NCBI GenBank assembly: GCA_950073045.1
Contig: CATMQD010000004.1
Coordinates: 1 to 44,662, forward strand
Direction: 5' to 3'
From: an uncultured Flavobacteriales bacterium
GTDB lineage: Bacteria > Bacteroidota > Bacteroidia > Flavobacteriales > Schleiferiaceae
DNA: 44,662 bases
Shown: piece after piece, positions 1 to 8,412 of the stretch
Layout: every line of letters begins with the position of its first letter
Numbering within the stretch: position 1 is the stretch's first letter
Made by a program: the position numbers and the translations under genes
Notes under the pieces: model-generated
What the model saw: the letters and a program-made list of their open reading frames with translations, nothing else
Told to the model about the DNA's origin: nothing
The model's database searches: none

Positions 1-29
1 AGGTACAATGAATAAAGTTCCAGCCATGC

Positions 30-365
30 TTAGTATTTATTGGGGTCGAGGTGCTCCGCCGGATCCCAGAAGTGTTTAGAGAAATTCTGCACCTTATCGT
101 CTTCCACTTCTAATCCCTCATTTTCTAATAATTCTTGCATCATTGTGGAGCTCTCGAAATAATGCTTACCACTTAAAATTCCCAGTCGGTTTAGCACACG
201 GTGAGCAGGAACGCCTTCTTCCGTAAGGCTTTTATTCATGGCATATCCCACCATTCGACTGCTTTTAGCGGCTCCAAGAAATTTAGCAATTGCTCCATAG
301 CTCGTAACCTTTCCTTCGGGAATATGCCGGCAAACGGCGTAAACTCGGCTGTAAAAATCACTCAA
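30..365 (-). CDS. Alkyltransferase-like (ATL) protein, MGMT family DNA-binding domain
   Basis: PEGKVTSYGAIAKFLGAAKSSRMVGYAMNKS...VPAHRVLNRLG matches the MGMT C-terminal domain; the active-site PCHRV motif is PAHRV. The ORF track extends to 419 (ATG), but a TTG at 363-365 overlapping the trmB stop is a more economical start. Confidence 0.85.
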   Translation of the reverse strand: MSDFYSRVYAVCRHIPEGKVTSYGAIAKFLGAAKSSRMVGYAMNKSLTEEGVPAHRVLNRLGILSGKHYFESSTMMQELLENEGLEVEDDKVQNFSKHFWDPAEHLDPNKY

Positions 366-1032
366 AGCTCCAACGAATATAGGTGATGGCCTTGCCTTCT
401 CTCCGGAAAAGCTGCTCATAGTGAGTTTGCACTTCTTTTAATACTGGTTCGGTATTGCGAGGGTCTTGCTTATCGATATCGTGATAAACACGATGCACCG
501 GGAAACCCATCAGCTGCAGCAATCCAATCGTGTAACCATGCAAGAATTCGCTATCCGTTTTTAAGTGAAGCAAGCCGCCTGATTTTAAAATATACTGATA
601 GCGCATCATGAAATTAGGGTGAGTAAGACGATGCTTGATACGAGTATGCTTAATTTGAGGATCGGGGAAAGTTATCCATATCTCAGACACCTCACCGGCA
701 TCAAAGCAATGATCTAAAAGTTCAATTTGGGTTCTCAGGAATGCCACATTGCTGAGACCTTGTTCTTCAGCTTCTTTTGCACCATACCAAATTCGGGCGC
801 CTTTAACATCTATGCCAATGTAGTTCACTTCGGTATTACGACGAGCAAGAGCGACGGTATATTCTCCCTTTCCACAGCCAAGTTCTAGTACTATGGGATG
901 GTCGTTTCCGAAAATTTCTTTCCCCCATTTTCCTTGAAGGTTGAGACCTTTTAACACTTCTTCGCGTGAAGGCTCCACTACATGTTTCATGCGGGCATTC
1001 TCTTCAAAGCGCTGTAATTTTTTTCGAGCCAT
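358..1032 (-). CDS. trmB: tRNA (guanine-N7-)-methyltransferase
   Basis: VLELGCGKGEYTVALARR, IGIDVKGARIWYGAKEA, ITFPDPQIKHTRIKHRLTHPNFM are TrmB motifs; start chosen at MARKKLQRFEEN (1032) rather than 1089. Confidence 0.93.
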   Translation of the reverse strand: MARKKLQRFEENARMKHVVEPSREEVLKGLNLQGKWGKEIFGNDHPIVLELGCGKGEYTVALARRNTEVNYIGIDVKGARIWYGAKEAEEQGLSNVAFLRTQIELLDHCFDAGEVSEIWITFPDPQIKHTRIKHRLTHPNFMMRYQYILKSGGLLHLKTDSEFLHGYTIGLLQLMGFPVHRVYHDIDKQDPRNTEPVLKEVQTHYEQLFRREGKAITYIRWSFE

Positions 1033-1072
1033 TCTGCAAAAGTAATTGATTGCCTTTTCAGAACTTGCGCTC

Positions 1073-2101
1073 ATGGGCAGAAGCATCATTTATGGCGTGT
1101 TAAATTGGGGATTAGGCCATGCTACTCGCAGTAGTCTAATCATTCGAGCCCTTGAAAAAGAGGGCTTTGAGCCAATAATCGCCTCCGATGGTGCAGCAGG
1201 GGAATGGCTACAACAAGAGTTTCCACATCTCGCCTACCGTTCATTAAGACCTTATGGGATTCATTATTCGCGGTATAGTTGGCAATGGCCGTCCTTATTA
1301 ATGCAACTACCCAAAGTGGCAATGGCTGCATCAGCCGAAAGGCAATTACTTAAAATTTGGGTGGAGGAATTAAAACCCGTGGGTATTATCTCGGATAATC
1401 GATTAGGCTTTAGTCATCCTTATATTCCATCTGTTTATTTAAGTCATCAATTACAACCTCGTGCCGGGTTTTTTAGTCCCATCGCCGCCAGGCTACATGA
1501 ATATTACCATAGTAAGTTTCAAGAAATCTGGGTGCCGGATGAGGCTGAGCTAAACTTGAGTGGTAAACTTAGTGAGGGCGAGGGGTCGAGAAGGATTGGT
1601 CTTTTATCTGCCTTAGAGCGAGAAACTGCTAAGAGCGAAGGAATTCTAATTATTCTTAGTGGTCCCGAGCCGCAACGCAGTCTACTTGAGAATAAAATTT
1701 TGGATCAGGCAGACGACCTTCCTGCTAATAGCATTTTGATTAGAGGTACTAATAATGCCATGGAACGACCTATTCATACCAATTTGAAAGTTTTTAACCG
1801 ATTAGGGAGCCGTGAAATTTCGAAATTATTAGCCAAGGCAGAATTGGTTATAAGTCGCAGTGGTTATAGCTCGATAATGGATTATTTCTATTTAGGTAAG
1901 AAAGCCGTTTTAATTCCTACTCCCGGTCAGAGTGAGCAAAATTATTTAGCAAGAAGACTTGGCGATAGTCCTCACTTTTTAATGGTAAAACAGAGGAAGC
2001 TAAATTTAAAAGCGATTGTAGAAAGGGCCAATACTTTGGAAGCACCGGAACCTCACGATAGTAAATTGCCCAAAGACTTGTTTAGCCTTTTTTCAAAGTA
2101 A
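1073..2101 (+). CDS. Glycosyltransferase family protein (GT28/MurG-like fold)
   Basis: N-terminal YGVLNWGLGHATRSSLIIRALEKEG and C-terminal AELVISRSGYSSIMDYFYLGKKAVLIPTPGQSEQNYLARRL are typical of this family. Confidence 0.82.
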   Translation: MGRSIIYGVLNWGLGHATRSSLIIRALEKEGFEPIIASDGAAGEWLQQEFPHLAYRSLRPYGIHYSRYSWQWPSLLMQLPKVAMAASAERQLLKIWVEELKPVGIISDNRLGFSHPYIPSVYLSHQLQPRAGFFSPIAARLHEYYHSKFQEIWVPDEAELNLSGKLSEGEGSRRIGLLSALERETAKSEGILIILSGPEPQRSLLENKILDQADDLPANSILIRGTNNAMERPIHTNLKVFNRLGSREISKLLAKAELVISRSGYSSIMDYFYLGKKAVLIPTPGQSEQNYLARRLGDSPHFLMVKQRKLNLKAIVERANTLEAPEPHDSKLPKDLFSLFSK

Positions 2102-3128
2102 ACGAGAAGGTAGAGCCTTTGCTTTCGCTACTGCGTAAATTGATGGTTTGCTTGTGGGCCTCAATGATGTGCTTTACAATGGAAAGTCCTAAACCTGTAC
2201 CGCCAGCATCACGAGAACGGCTTTTATCTACACGATAGAAACGTTCAAAAACCCGGGGCACATCTTCGGGAGGAATGCCAATTCCATCGTCGTTTACCTC
2301 GGTAAGGATGTGTTTGTCCATATCGAAGAAACGCACTTCAATATGGCCATCTTTATTACCATATTTTACCGCATTACCTATCAGGTTAATCAGAACTTGT
2401 TCAATCTTAGAACGATCTGCTCTTACTTGAATAGGGCGATCGTGGTCGCGCTTGGTTTTAAAGCTAATGTTCTTTTTCCGAGCACGATCCTCTAAAAGTT
2501 CAAATACTCCATCCACTAGGTCGGCTAAATCAAAAGTTTCATAATTAATATGTACCCGATCCGATTCCAAAGCGGAAATAACTTCAAGGTCCTCGATAAT
2601 ATTAATCATCCTATCTACTGATTTATTAGCTCGCTTTAAATAGCGCCTATTAATTTCTTGATCGTCGATAGCTCCATCCAATAGAGTAAGTAGGTAACCC
2701 TGAATATTAAAAATGGGGGTCTTGAGTTCATGGGAAATATTACCAATAAACTCTCTGCGGAAGTTTTCACGCTCGCGCAGTTCTGCAATTTCATTTCGAT
2801 TCTGTGTGGCCCACTCGGATACTTCGCGTGTTACCTGATCTAAATCGGCAGAACGGGCTAATTCATCTTCCTCAAACTCCGAAGCAATTTTTAGCTCATG
2901 GATATTTTTATAGATGATTTTAACCTTACTGTAAATGAACTGCTCTACCCCAAAGCGAATTAAAAAAAAGGCCAAAACGAAAATAAGGCCACCTATTAAA
3001 AAGGGAAGGTAAACCGGCACACTAGGAACAACGAAAATTGCTTTAAAAAGCGACATGGCCCCAGTGGAGATGCCTCCAAGGACCAATGCAATTGCAAATG
3101 CTAATATGCCGGGTTTATCGAATCGCAA
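2082..3128 (-). CDS. PhoR-like sensor histidine kinase
   Basis: Two N-terminal TM segments, H-box FIGNISHELKTPIFNIQGYLLTLLDGA, N box INLIGNAVKYG, G boxes DDGIGIPPEDVPRVFERFYRVDKSRSRDAGGTGLGLSIVKHIIEAH. Confidence 0.93.
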   Translation of the reverse strand: MRFDKPGILAFAIALVLGGISTGAMSLFKAIFVVPSVPVYLPFLIGGLIFVLAFFLIRFGVEQFIYSKVKIIYKNIHELKIASEFEEDELARSADLDQVTREVSEWATQNRNEIAELRERENFRREFIGNISHELKTPIFNIQGYLLTLLDGAIDDQEINRRYLKRANKSVDRMINIIEDLEVISALESDRVHINYETFDLADLVDGVFELLEDRARKKNISFKTKRDHDRPIQVRADRSKIEQVLINLIGNAVKYGNKDGHIEVRFFDMDKHILTEVNDDGIGIPPEDVPRVFERFYRVDKSRSRDAGGTGLGLSIVKHIIEAHKQTINLRSSESKGSTFSFTLKKG

Positions 3129-3812
3129 TTAGGCTTCGAATTTATAACCAACGCCCTTCACGGTTTTAATTGACTTATCGCCAATCTTCTCACGCAGTTT
3201 TCGGATGTGTACGTCGATGGTTCGTCCACCAACCACTACTTCATTACCCCAAATTTTATCTAAAATCTCATCGCGATGGAATACTTTCCCTGGTCGAGAA
3301 ATTAGAAGGCTTAATAATTCAAATTCTTTTCGAGGAAGATTAAGCTTATCGCCATTTAGGCTTACTTGGTACTTATCTAAATCAATGCTAAGATTGCCGA
3401 ATTTTTGCACATTCTCGCTTTGAACGGATTGCCCATAACGACGGAGCAATGCTTTAATACGGCTAATTAATACCTTAGGCTTAATTGGCTTAGTGATATA
3501 GTCGTCGGCACCAGCATCGAAACCTGCCACTTGAGAGTAATCTTCCCCACGCGCAGTAAGGAATGCTATCAGCGTGCCTTCTAAACCTGCGGTCTTGCGA
3601 ATTTGATCACAAGTTTCGATGCCATCCATGCCGGGCATCATTACATCCAATAGTATAAGGTGAGGCTGTTCTTTCTTCGCTAGTTTTAGTCCGGTTTCCC
3701 CGTCATTAGCGGTTAGAACTTTAAACTCCTCCTTTTTAAGGTTATAACTTACAAACTCCAGAATATCGGGTTCGTCGTCAACAAGTAGAATGGTATAATC
3801 GCTGTTATTCAT
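3129..3812 (-). CDS. PhoB/OmpR-family response regulator
   Basis: Receiver domain (LLVDDEPDILEFV, LLDVMMPGMDGIE, DDYITKPIKPKVLISRIKALLRR) plus winged-helix DNA-binding domain (GRTIDVHIRKLREKIGDKSIKTVKGVGYKF). Confidence 0.95.
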   Translation of the reverse strand: MNNSDYTILLVDDEPDILEFVSYNLKKEEFKVLTANDGETGLKLAKKEQPHLILLDVMMPGMDGIETCDQIRKTAGLEGTLIAFLTARGEDYSQVAGFDAGADDYITKPIKPKVLISRIKALLRRYGQSVQSENVQKFGNLSIDLDKYQVSLNGDKLNLPRKEFELLSLLISRPGKVFHRDEILDKIWGNEVVVGGRTIDVHIRKLREKIGDKSIKTVKGVGYKFEA

Positions 3813-3868
3813 GATTCAGCATTAGAAATCGGGGTCAAAAATAGACATAAAGCCCTTGGACTGTGGGT

Positions 3869-3886
3869 GCTTAACAAAGCGTTAAA
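3869..3886. promoter_or_regulatory. Candidate PhoB-type box upstream of the response regulator (two half-sites)
   Basis: GCTTAAC (3869-3875) and CGTTAAA (3880-3886), TTAA cores exactly 11 bp apart, 57-74 bp upstream of the regulator start. Confidence 0.45.
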
Positions 3887-3994
3887 TTAAGAATGTTAGG
3901 CTTAGGTCTAACTAATTTGGTTTAAGTTACTGTAAAGCAAGGATTTGCCAATGTTAAGAAGGTGGTTTTAAGTTTTTTTGATTAACTAAAGTTC

Positions 3995-4023
3995 CTTAAA
4001 GCTCGCTTAACCTCAGCTTAACA
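3995..4023 (+). promoter_or_regulatory. Candidate PhoB/PhoP-type box: three direct repeats at 11-bp period
   Basis: CTTAAAG (3995), CTTAACC (4006), CTTAACA (4017): TTAA cores at 3996, 4007 and 4018, upstream of the lipoprotein ATG near 4069. Confidence 0.55.
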
Positions 4024-4068
4024 ATGACTGGGTTCCTTTGCCGCCAACAAATAACAAGTATTTCTCCG

Positions 4069-5304
4069 ATGAAAAAATTTAAGTTTTTTGCAATGACTGC
4101 TTTCGCAGCATTCGCGATGACCTCTTGTGAGGACGATGAGCCTGCTACTACTACCGTTGATAATGGTGTTGACGTAGTTGCTGTTTCTGGAACTATCAAT
4201 AGCGACGTTACCTGGTCCAAAGATAATATCTACCGTCTAGATGGTCGTGTTTTAGTTGCTGGTGGTGCTACCTTAACTATCGATCCAGGTACTATCATTA
4301 AAGCTGCTCCAGGTTCAGGTGCTTTTGCTTCTGCCTTAGTAGTTACTCGTGATGGAATGATCAACGCTCAAGGTACTGCTGCTGAGCCTATCATTTTCAC
4401 TACAATTGCTGATGATATTAAGCCAGGACAAATCGCTTCTCCAAACATGGACCCAACTAACAACGGTCTTTGGGGTGGTGTTATCATCTTAGGTGAAGCC
4501 CAAATTTCTGCTTCTAATGATGATGGTGATCAGTTAGCCGAATTACAGGTAGAAGGTATTCCTACTTCAGTAGACGCTCGTTACGGTGGTAACAACGATG
4601 CTGATAACAGTGGTGTATTCTCTTACGTATCTATCCGTCACGGTGGTGCTAACATCGGTGATGGTAACGAAATCAACGGTCTTACTATGGGCGGTGTTGG
4701 TACTGGTACTAAAATCGATCACATCGAAATCGTTGCTAACCAAGACGACGGTGTTGAGTGGTTCGGTGGTTCTGTAAACACTTCTAACATGTTAGTTTGG
4801 AACTGTGGTGATGATGGTTTAGATACTGACCAAGATTGGATCGGTACTTGCGAAGACTTCATCGTTGTTGCTCCTGACGGATCAGCTTTCGAATTAGACG
4901 GTCCAGAAGGTAACTTAAACCGCGGAACTCACCAATTTAACAATGGTACTGTATACGCTGGTTCTAGCATTGCTTCTTTAATCGACTGGGACGGTGGTAC
5001 TAACGCTGGTGTAAACAACGTGTTCTTCTTTGGTTTAGATTCTGACTACGGTTACATCGCTGAAGATCCTGCTAACGACGTTGACGAATTCAAACCTTTC
5101 GCTTCTTTCGGTGGCGACGGAACTGGTAACACTGCTAACCTTCGTGTTAAATTAAACGGCCAAACTCTTGCTGACTTATTCGAGACTGGTTCTACCATTC
5201 CTTCTGCAGTAAGTGAGTCTACTTCTAATGACTTCGGTCACACTGGAAACTACTCTTGGACTTGGGCTTCTGTGTCTGGTTCTTTAGGTTCTATCGGACT
5301 TTAA
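4069..5304 (+). CDS. Surface lipoprotein with beta-helix-like repeats
   Basis: MKKFKFFAMTAFAAFAMTSCEDDEP is a lipoprotein signal; body DGRVLVAGGATLTIDPGTIIKAAPGS...GTAAEPIIFTT...LWGGVIILGEA...FSYVSIRHGG looks like a right-handed beta-helix. Strong codon bias. Confidence 0.8.
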   Translation: MKKFKFFAMTAFAAFAMTSCEDDEPATTTVDNGVDVVAVSGTINSDVTWSKDNIYRLDGRVLVAGGATLTIDPGTIIKAAPGSGAFASALVVTRDGMINAQGTAAEPIIFTTIADDIKPGQIASPNMDPTNNGLWGGVIILGEAQISASNDDGDQLAELQVEGIPTSVDARYGGNNDADNSGVFSYVSIRHGGANIGDGNEINGLTMGGVGTGTKIDHIEIVANQDDGVEWFGGSVNTSNMLVWNCGDDGLDTDQDWIGTCEDFIVVAPDGSAFELDGPEGNLNRGTHQFNNGTVYAGSSIASLIDWDGGTNAGVNNVFFFGLDSDYGYIAEDPANDVDEFKPFASFGGDGTGNTANLRVKLNGQTLADLFETGSTIPSAVSESTSNDFGHTGNYSWTWASVSGSLGSIGL

Positions 5305-5336
5305 TTAATAGTTCTTATAGATCATAATATTTAAAG

Positions 5337-5365
5337 GTCTGCCCCTCCTTCGGGGCAGACTTTTT
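5337..5365 (+). terminator. Rho-independent-like hairpin plus T-tract
   Basis: GTCTGCCCC-TCCTTC-GGGGCAGAC followed by TTTTT: perfect 9-bp stem. Confidence 0.85.
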
Positions 5366-5393
5366 AGCATTTACAACGATCAATTTTATTTCG

Positions 5394-8315
5394 ATGAAGC
5401 TTACAATTAAATCAGCCTTAACGCTCTTGTTATTTGCTTTACCTACGCTAATGCTTGCCCAAAAAGGTACCATTCGCGGACAGGTTATAGACGGAGAAAA
5501 TGGCGAACCTCTATTTGCGGGTAATGCCGTAATTAAAGGAACCCAAATAGGTACTACTACCGATTTTGATGGTTTTTACGAGTTAATGGCTGAGCCAGGT
5601 ACCTACCAGTTGGAGATTAGTTTTATCGGAATGTCTAGTCTTATCATTTCTGATGTGGTAGTTAAGGCCGGTGAAGTTACCGTTGTAGATCCTGTAACCT
5701 TACAACCTGCGAGTAGTGAACTAGCGGAAGTAGTAGTAACTACCGAGGCAGTTCGAAATTCGGAAGCTGCAATTGTAACCGTTAAAAGAAAATCTACCAA
5801 TCTTATCGATGGGGTTTCTGCAGCGAAGCTTCGAAAAACTGGTGATAGCGATGCCGGTGATGCTGCCAAAAGGGTTACCGGTGTATCCGTAGAAGGAGGA
5901 AAATACGTTTACGTTCGTGGTTTAGGTGATCGTTACACTAAAACCATGTTAAACGGAGTGGATATCCCTGGCTTGGACCCGGACAAAAACAGTATTCAGA
6001 TTGATATCTTCCCAACTAACTTGATTTCAAATCTTACTGTTCTTAAAAGTGGTTTAGCTGAATTACCGGCCGACTTTACCGGAGGGGTTGTGAATATTGA
6101 AACTCAAGAATTCCCAACCGACAAAATTTTTGACATTTCTGTAGGAGTAAGCTACAATCCACAAATGCACTTCAATTCGGATTATATCAATTACGAAGGT
6201 GGTGCTACCGACTTCTTAGGTTTTGATGATGGTACCCGCTCAATTCCAAATCCGAATGGATTAGGTGATCGCCCTTTCTTTGCTCCTGATGCTGATGTAG
6301 AGAGCTTTAACCAATCATTTAACCGTACCCTTGGGGCCGAGAGCCAAACAAGTATCGCCGACTACAGCTTTGGTGTATCTTACGGAAACCAAATTTCTTT
6401 AGAGTCTGGAAATAAATTCGGTTACATCGCTAGCCTTACTTACGATAACTCTCGCCTTTATTACGACAATATGGAATTTGGCGAATTTCAGCGTTCAATT
6501 CCATCTGATGAAACGGAACTTTTAGCGGCTACAACCCAAAGCGGAAAAGTAGCCGAGCAAAATGTTTTACTAGGCGGATTGGTTGGTTTATCCTACAAAA
6601 CCTTAAAGTCTAAGTATAAATTAACCATGATGCATTTGCAGAATGGTTCTTCTCGTTCAGCACAATTATCTCTACGCTCATACGAGGATATCCCAGGTAT
6701 TTCGGATTACGTTGCTTTCTCTCATAACTTGGAGTACAACCAACGTGGCTTGAGCAATGTGCTAATTGCTGGGGAACACTATATAGATGGTGGTGATTGG
6801 GAAATTAATTGGAAAGTTTCTCCAACTCTTTCTTCTCTTTCTGACCCTGACATTCGTAAAACAGCTTTCTCTATCAGTCAAGGCGATTCTGCTTTTGATC
6901 CAGGTGAAGGTGGTTTACCAAGTCGTTTATGGCGTTCTTTAAGTGAGATTAACAATGTGGCGAAAGTAGATGTGATCCGTAAACATGAATTGTTTAATGA
7001 CGATGCCAAATTGAAATTCGGTATTAGCCATACTTACAAATACCGTGATTACTCTATTTTCCAGTATAACTTGAACGAGTTGACTTCACAGAATGCACCT
7101 CAAATTCAATTGAATGGTGATCCTAATGCGGTATTAACAGACGCGAACTTATATTCCTATAACTCTACTGCTGACGATTATATTGGTTTTTGGTATAACC
7201 CTACTTTAGAGCCAGGATTCGCTAATCCTAATGAGTACCAGTCGAATATTAACAACTTCGGTTTTTATGTAGGTGAGGAATTTAAGGCTACTGAACAACT
7301 AAAGGCAGTTGTAGGACTTAGAGCGGAGCTCTTCCAGCAACGTCACACTGGTCGTGACCAGGATGGTGCGAACCCAAATAGCACTGCAGGTAATGTATTG
7401 GATAATGAAATGGTTTTAGATGCCTTAGATTTATTCCCATCTGCCAATTTGATTTTTGCAGTAAACGAGAACGTTAATATTCGTGCATCTTATTTCCGCT
7501 CTATAGCTCGTCCTAGTTTTAAAGAACTTTCTTTCGCTCAAATTCTAGACCCAGTTTCGAACCGTACTTTTAACGGTGGCTTATTTGTTTATGATGGCGA
7601 TTGGGATGGTAACTTAACTTCTACTCGTATCAATAACTTCGACTTACGTTGGGAGTACTTTATGGAGGGAGCCGATATTGTTTCGGTAAGTGCCTTCTTT
7701 AAAAGTTTCGATGCACCAATTGAATTAGTACGTATCCCAACTTCTCAAACTTTACGTGATATTCAACCACGTAACGTAGGTCAAGCAACCTTAATTGGTG
7801 GTGAGTTTGAATTCCGTAAAAACTTGAAATTCATCAATGAGAACTGGAACAAGATTGCCTTCTCTGGTAACCTTACTTATACCTACTCTCAAGTGGAAAT
7901 GGCCCCAGTTGAATTTAATGCTCGTAAAAACTTCGAGAAGGATGGCGAAACTGTAGAAAGCACTCGTCAAATGGCTGGCCAAGCTCCATACATTGTAAAT
8001 GCTGGTTTTAGCTACGATGATATTGAGAAAGGTCGCAGTGCTGGTTTATTCTATAATGTTAAAGGTCGTACCCTAACTATTGTAGGTAGTGGTTTGGCAC
8101 CAGATATTTACTCGGAGCCCTTCCATAGCTTGAACTTTACTTTCAATCAAACTTTTGGCAAGGATAAAAAATCAGCCATCAATATCAAGGTTTCCAATAT
8201 CCTTAATGATGTGCGTGAGGAACTTTATCAAGCTTATGAAGCTCAAGAGCAAGCCTTTTTACGCTACAGTCCTGGAACTGCAGTTTCTATCGGATATACC
8301 TATAGCTTTTATTAA
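5394..8315 (+). CDS. TonB-dependent receptor with N-terminal carboxypeptidase-regulatory-like domain
   Basis: Signal peptide; GTIRGQVIDGENGEPLFAGNAVIKGTQIGTTTDFDGFYEL (CarboxypepD_reg-like), plug region KRVTGVSVEGGKYVYVRGLGDRYTKTMLNGVDIPG, long beta-barrel ending GTAVSIGYTYSFY. Confidence 0.95.
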   Translation: MKLTIKSALTLLLFALPTLMLAQKGTIRGQVIDGENGEPLFAGNAVIKGTQIGTTTDFDGFYELMAEPGTYQLEISFIGMSSLIISDVVVKAGEVTVVDPVTLQPASSELAEVVVTTEAVRNSEAAIVTVKRKSTNLIDGVSAAKLRKTGDSDAGDAAKRVTGVSVEGGKYVYVRGLGDRYTKTMLNGVDIPGLDPDKNSIQIDIFPTNLISNLTVLKSGLAELPADFTGGVVNIETQEFPTDKIFDISVGVSYNPQMHFNSDYINYEGGATDFLGFDDGTRSIPNPNGLGDRPFFAPDADVESFNQSFNRTLGAESQTSIADYSFGVSYGNQISLESGNKFGYIASLTYDNSRLYYDNMEFGEFQRSIPSDETELLAATTQSGKVAEQNVLLGGLVGLSYKTLKSKYKLTMMHLQNGSSRSAQLSLRSYEDIPGISDYVAFSHNLEYNQRGLSNVLIAGEHYIDGGDWEINWKVSPTLSSLSDPDIRKTAFSISQGDSAFDPGEGGLPSRLWRSLSEINNVAKVDVIRKHELFNDDAKLKFGISHTYKYRDYSIFQYNLNELTSQNAPQIQLNGDPNAVLTDANLYSYNSTADDYIGFWYNPTLEPGFANPNEYQSNINNFGFYVGEEFKATEQLKAVVGLRAELFQQRHTGRDQDGANPNSTAGNVLDNEMVLDALDLFPSANLIFAVNENVNIRASYFRSIARPSFKELSFAQILDPVSNRTFNGGLFVYDGDWDGNLTSTRINNFDLRWEYFMEGADIVSVSAFFKSFDAPIELVRIPTSQTLRDIQPRNVGQATLIGGEFEFRKNLKFINENWNKIAFSGNLTYTYSQVEMAPVEFNARKNFEKDGETVESTRQMAGQAPYIVNAGFSYDDIEKGRSAGLFYNVKGRTLTIVGSGLAPDIYSEPFHSLNFTFNQTFGKDKKSAINIKVSNILNDVREELYQAYEAQEQAFLRYSPGTAVSIGYTYSFY

Positions 8316-8360
8316 TCTTTTACATAGTAGATTCTCTTAATCTACTGGTAACTTTTATCG

Positions 8361-8392
8361 AAGGGAGGTCTTGTAAAAAAGACCTTCCTTTG
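8361..8392 (+). terminator. Intergenic hairpin, terminator-like
   Basis: AAGGGAGGTCTT-gtaaaa-AAGACCTTCCTTT: 12-bp stem with one mismatch between the receptor gene and the next gene. Confidence 0.65.
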
Positions 8393-8412
8393 CATTTCTA
8401 AATACTCCAATA

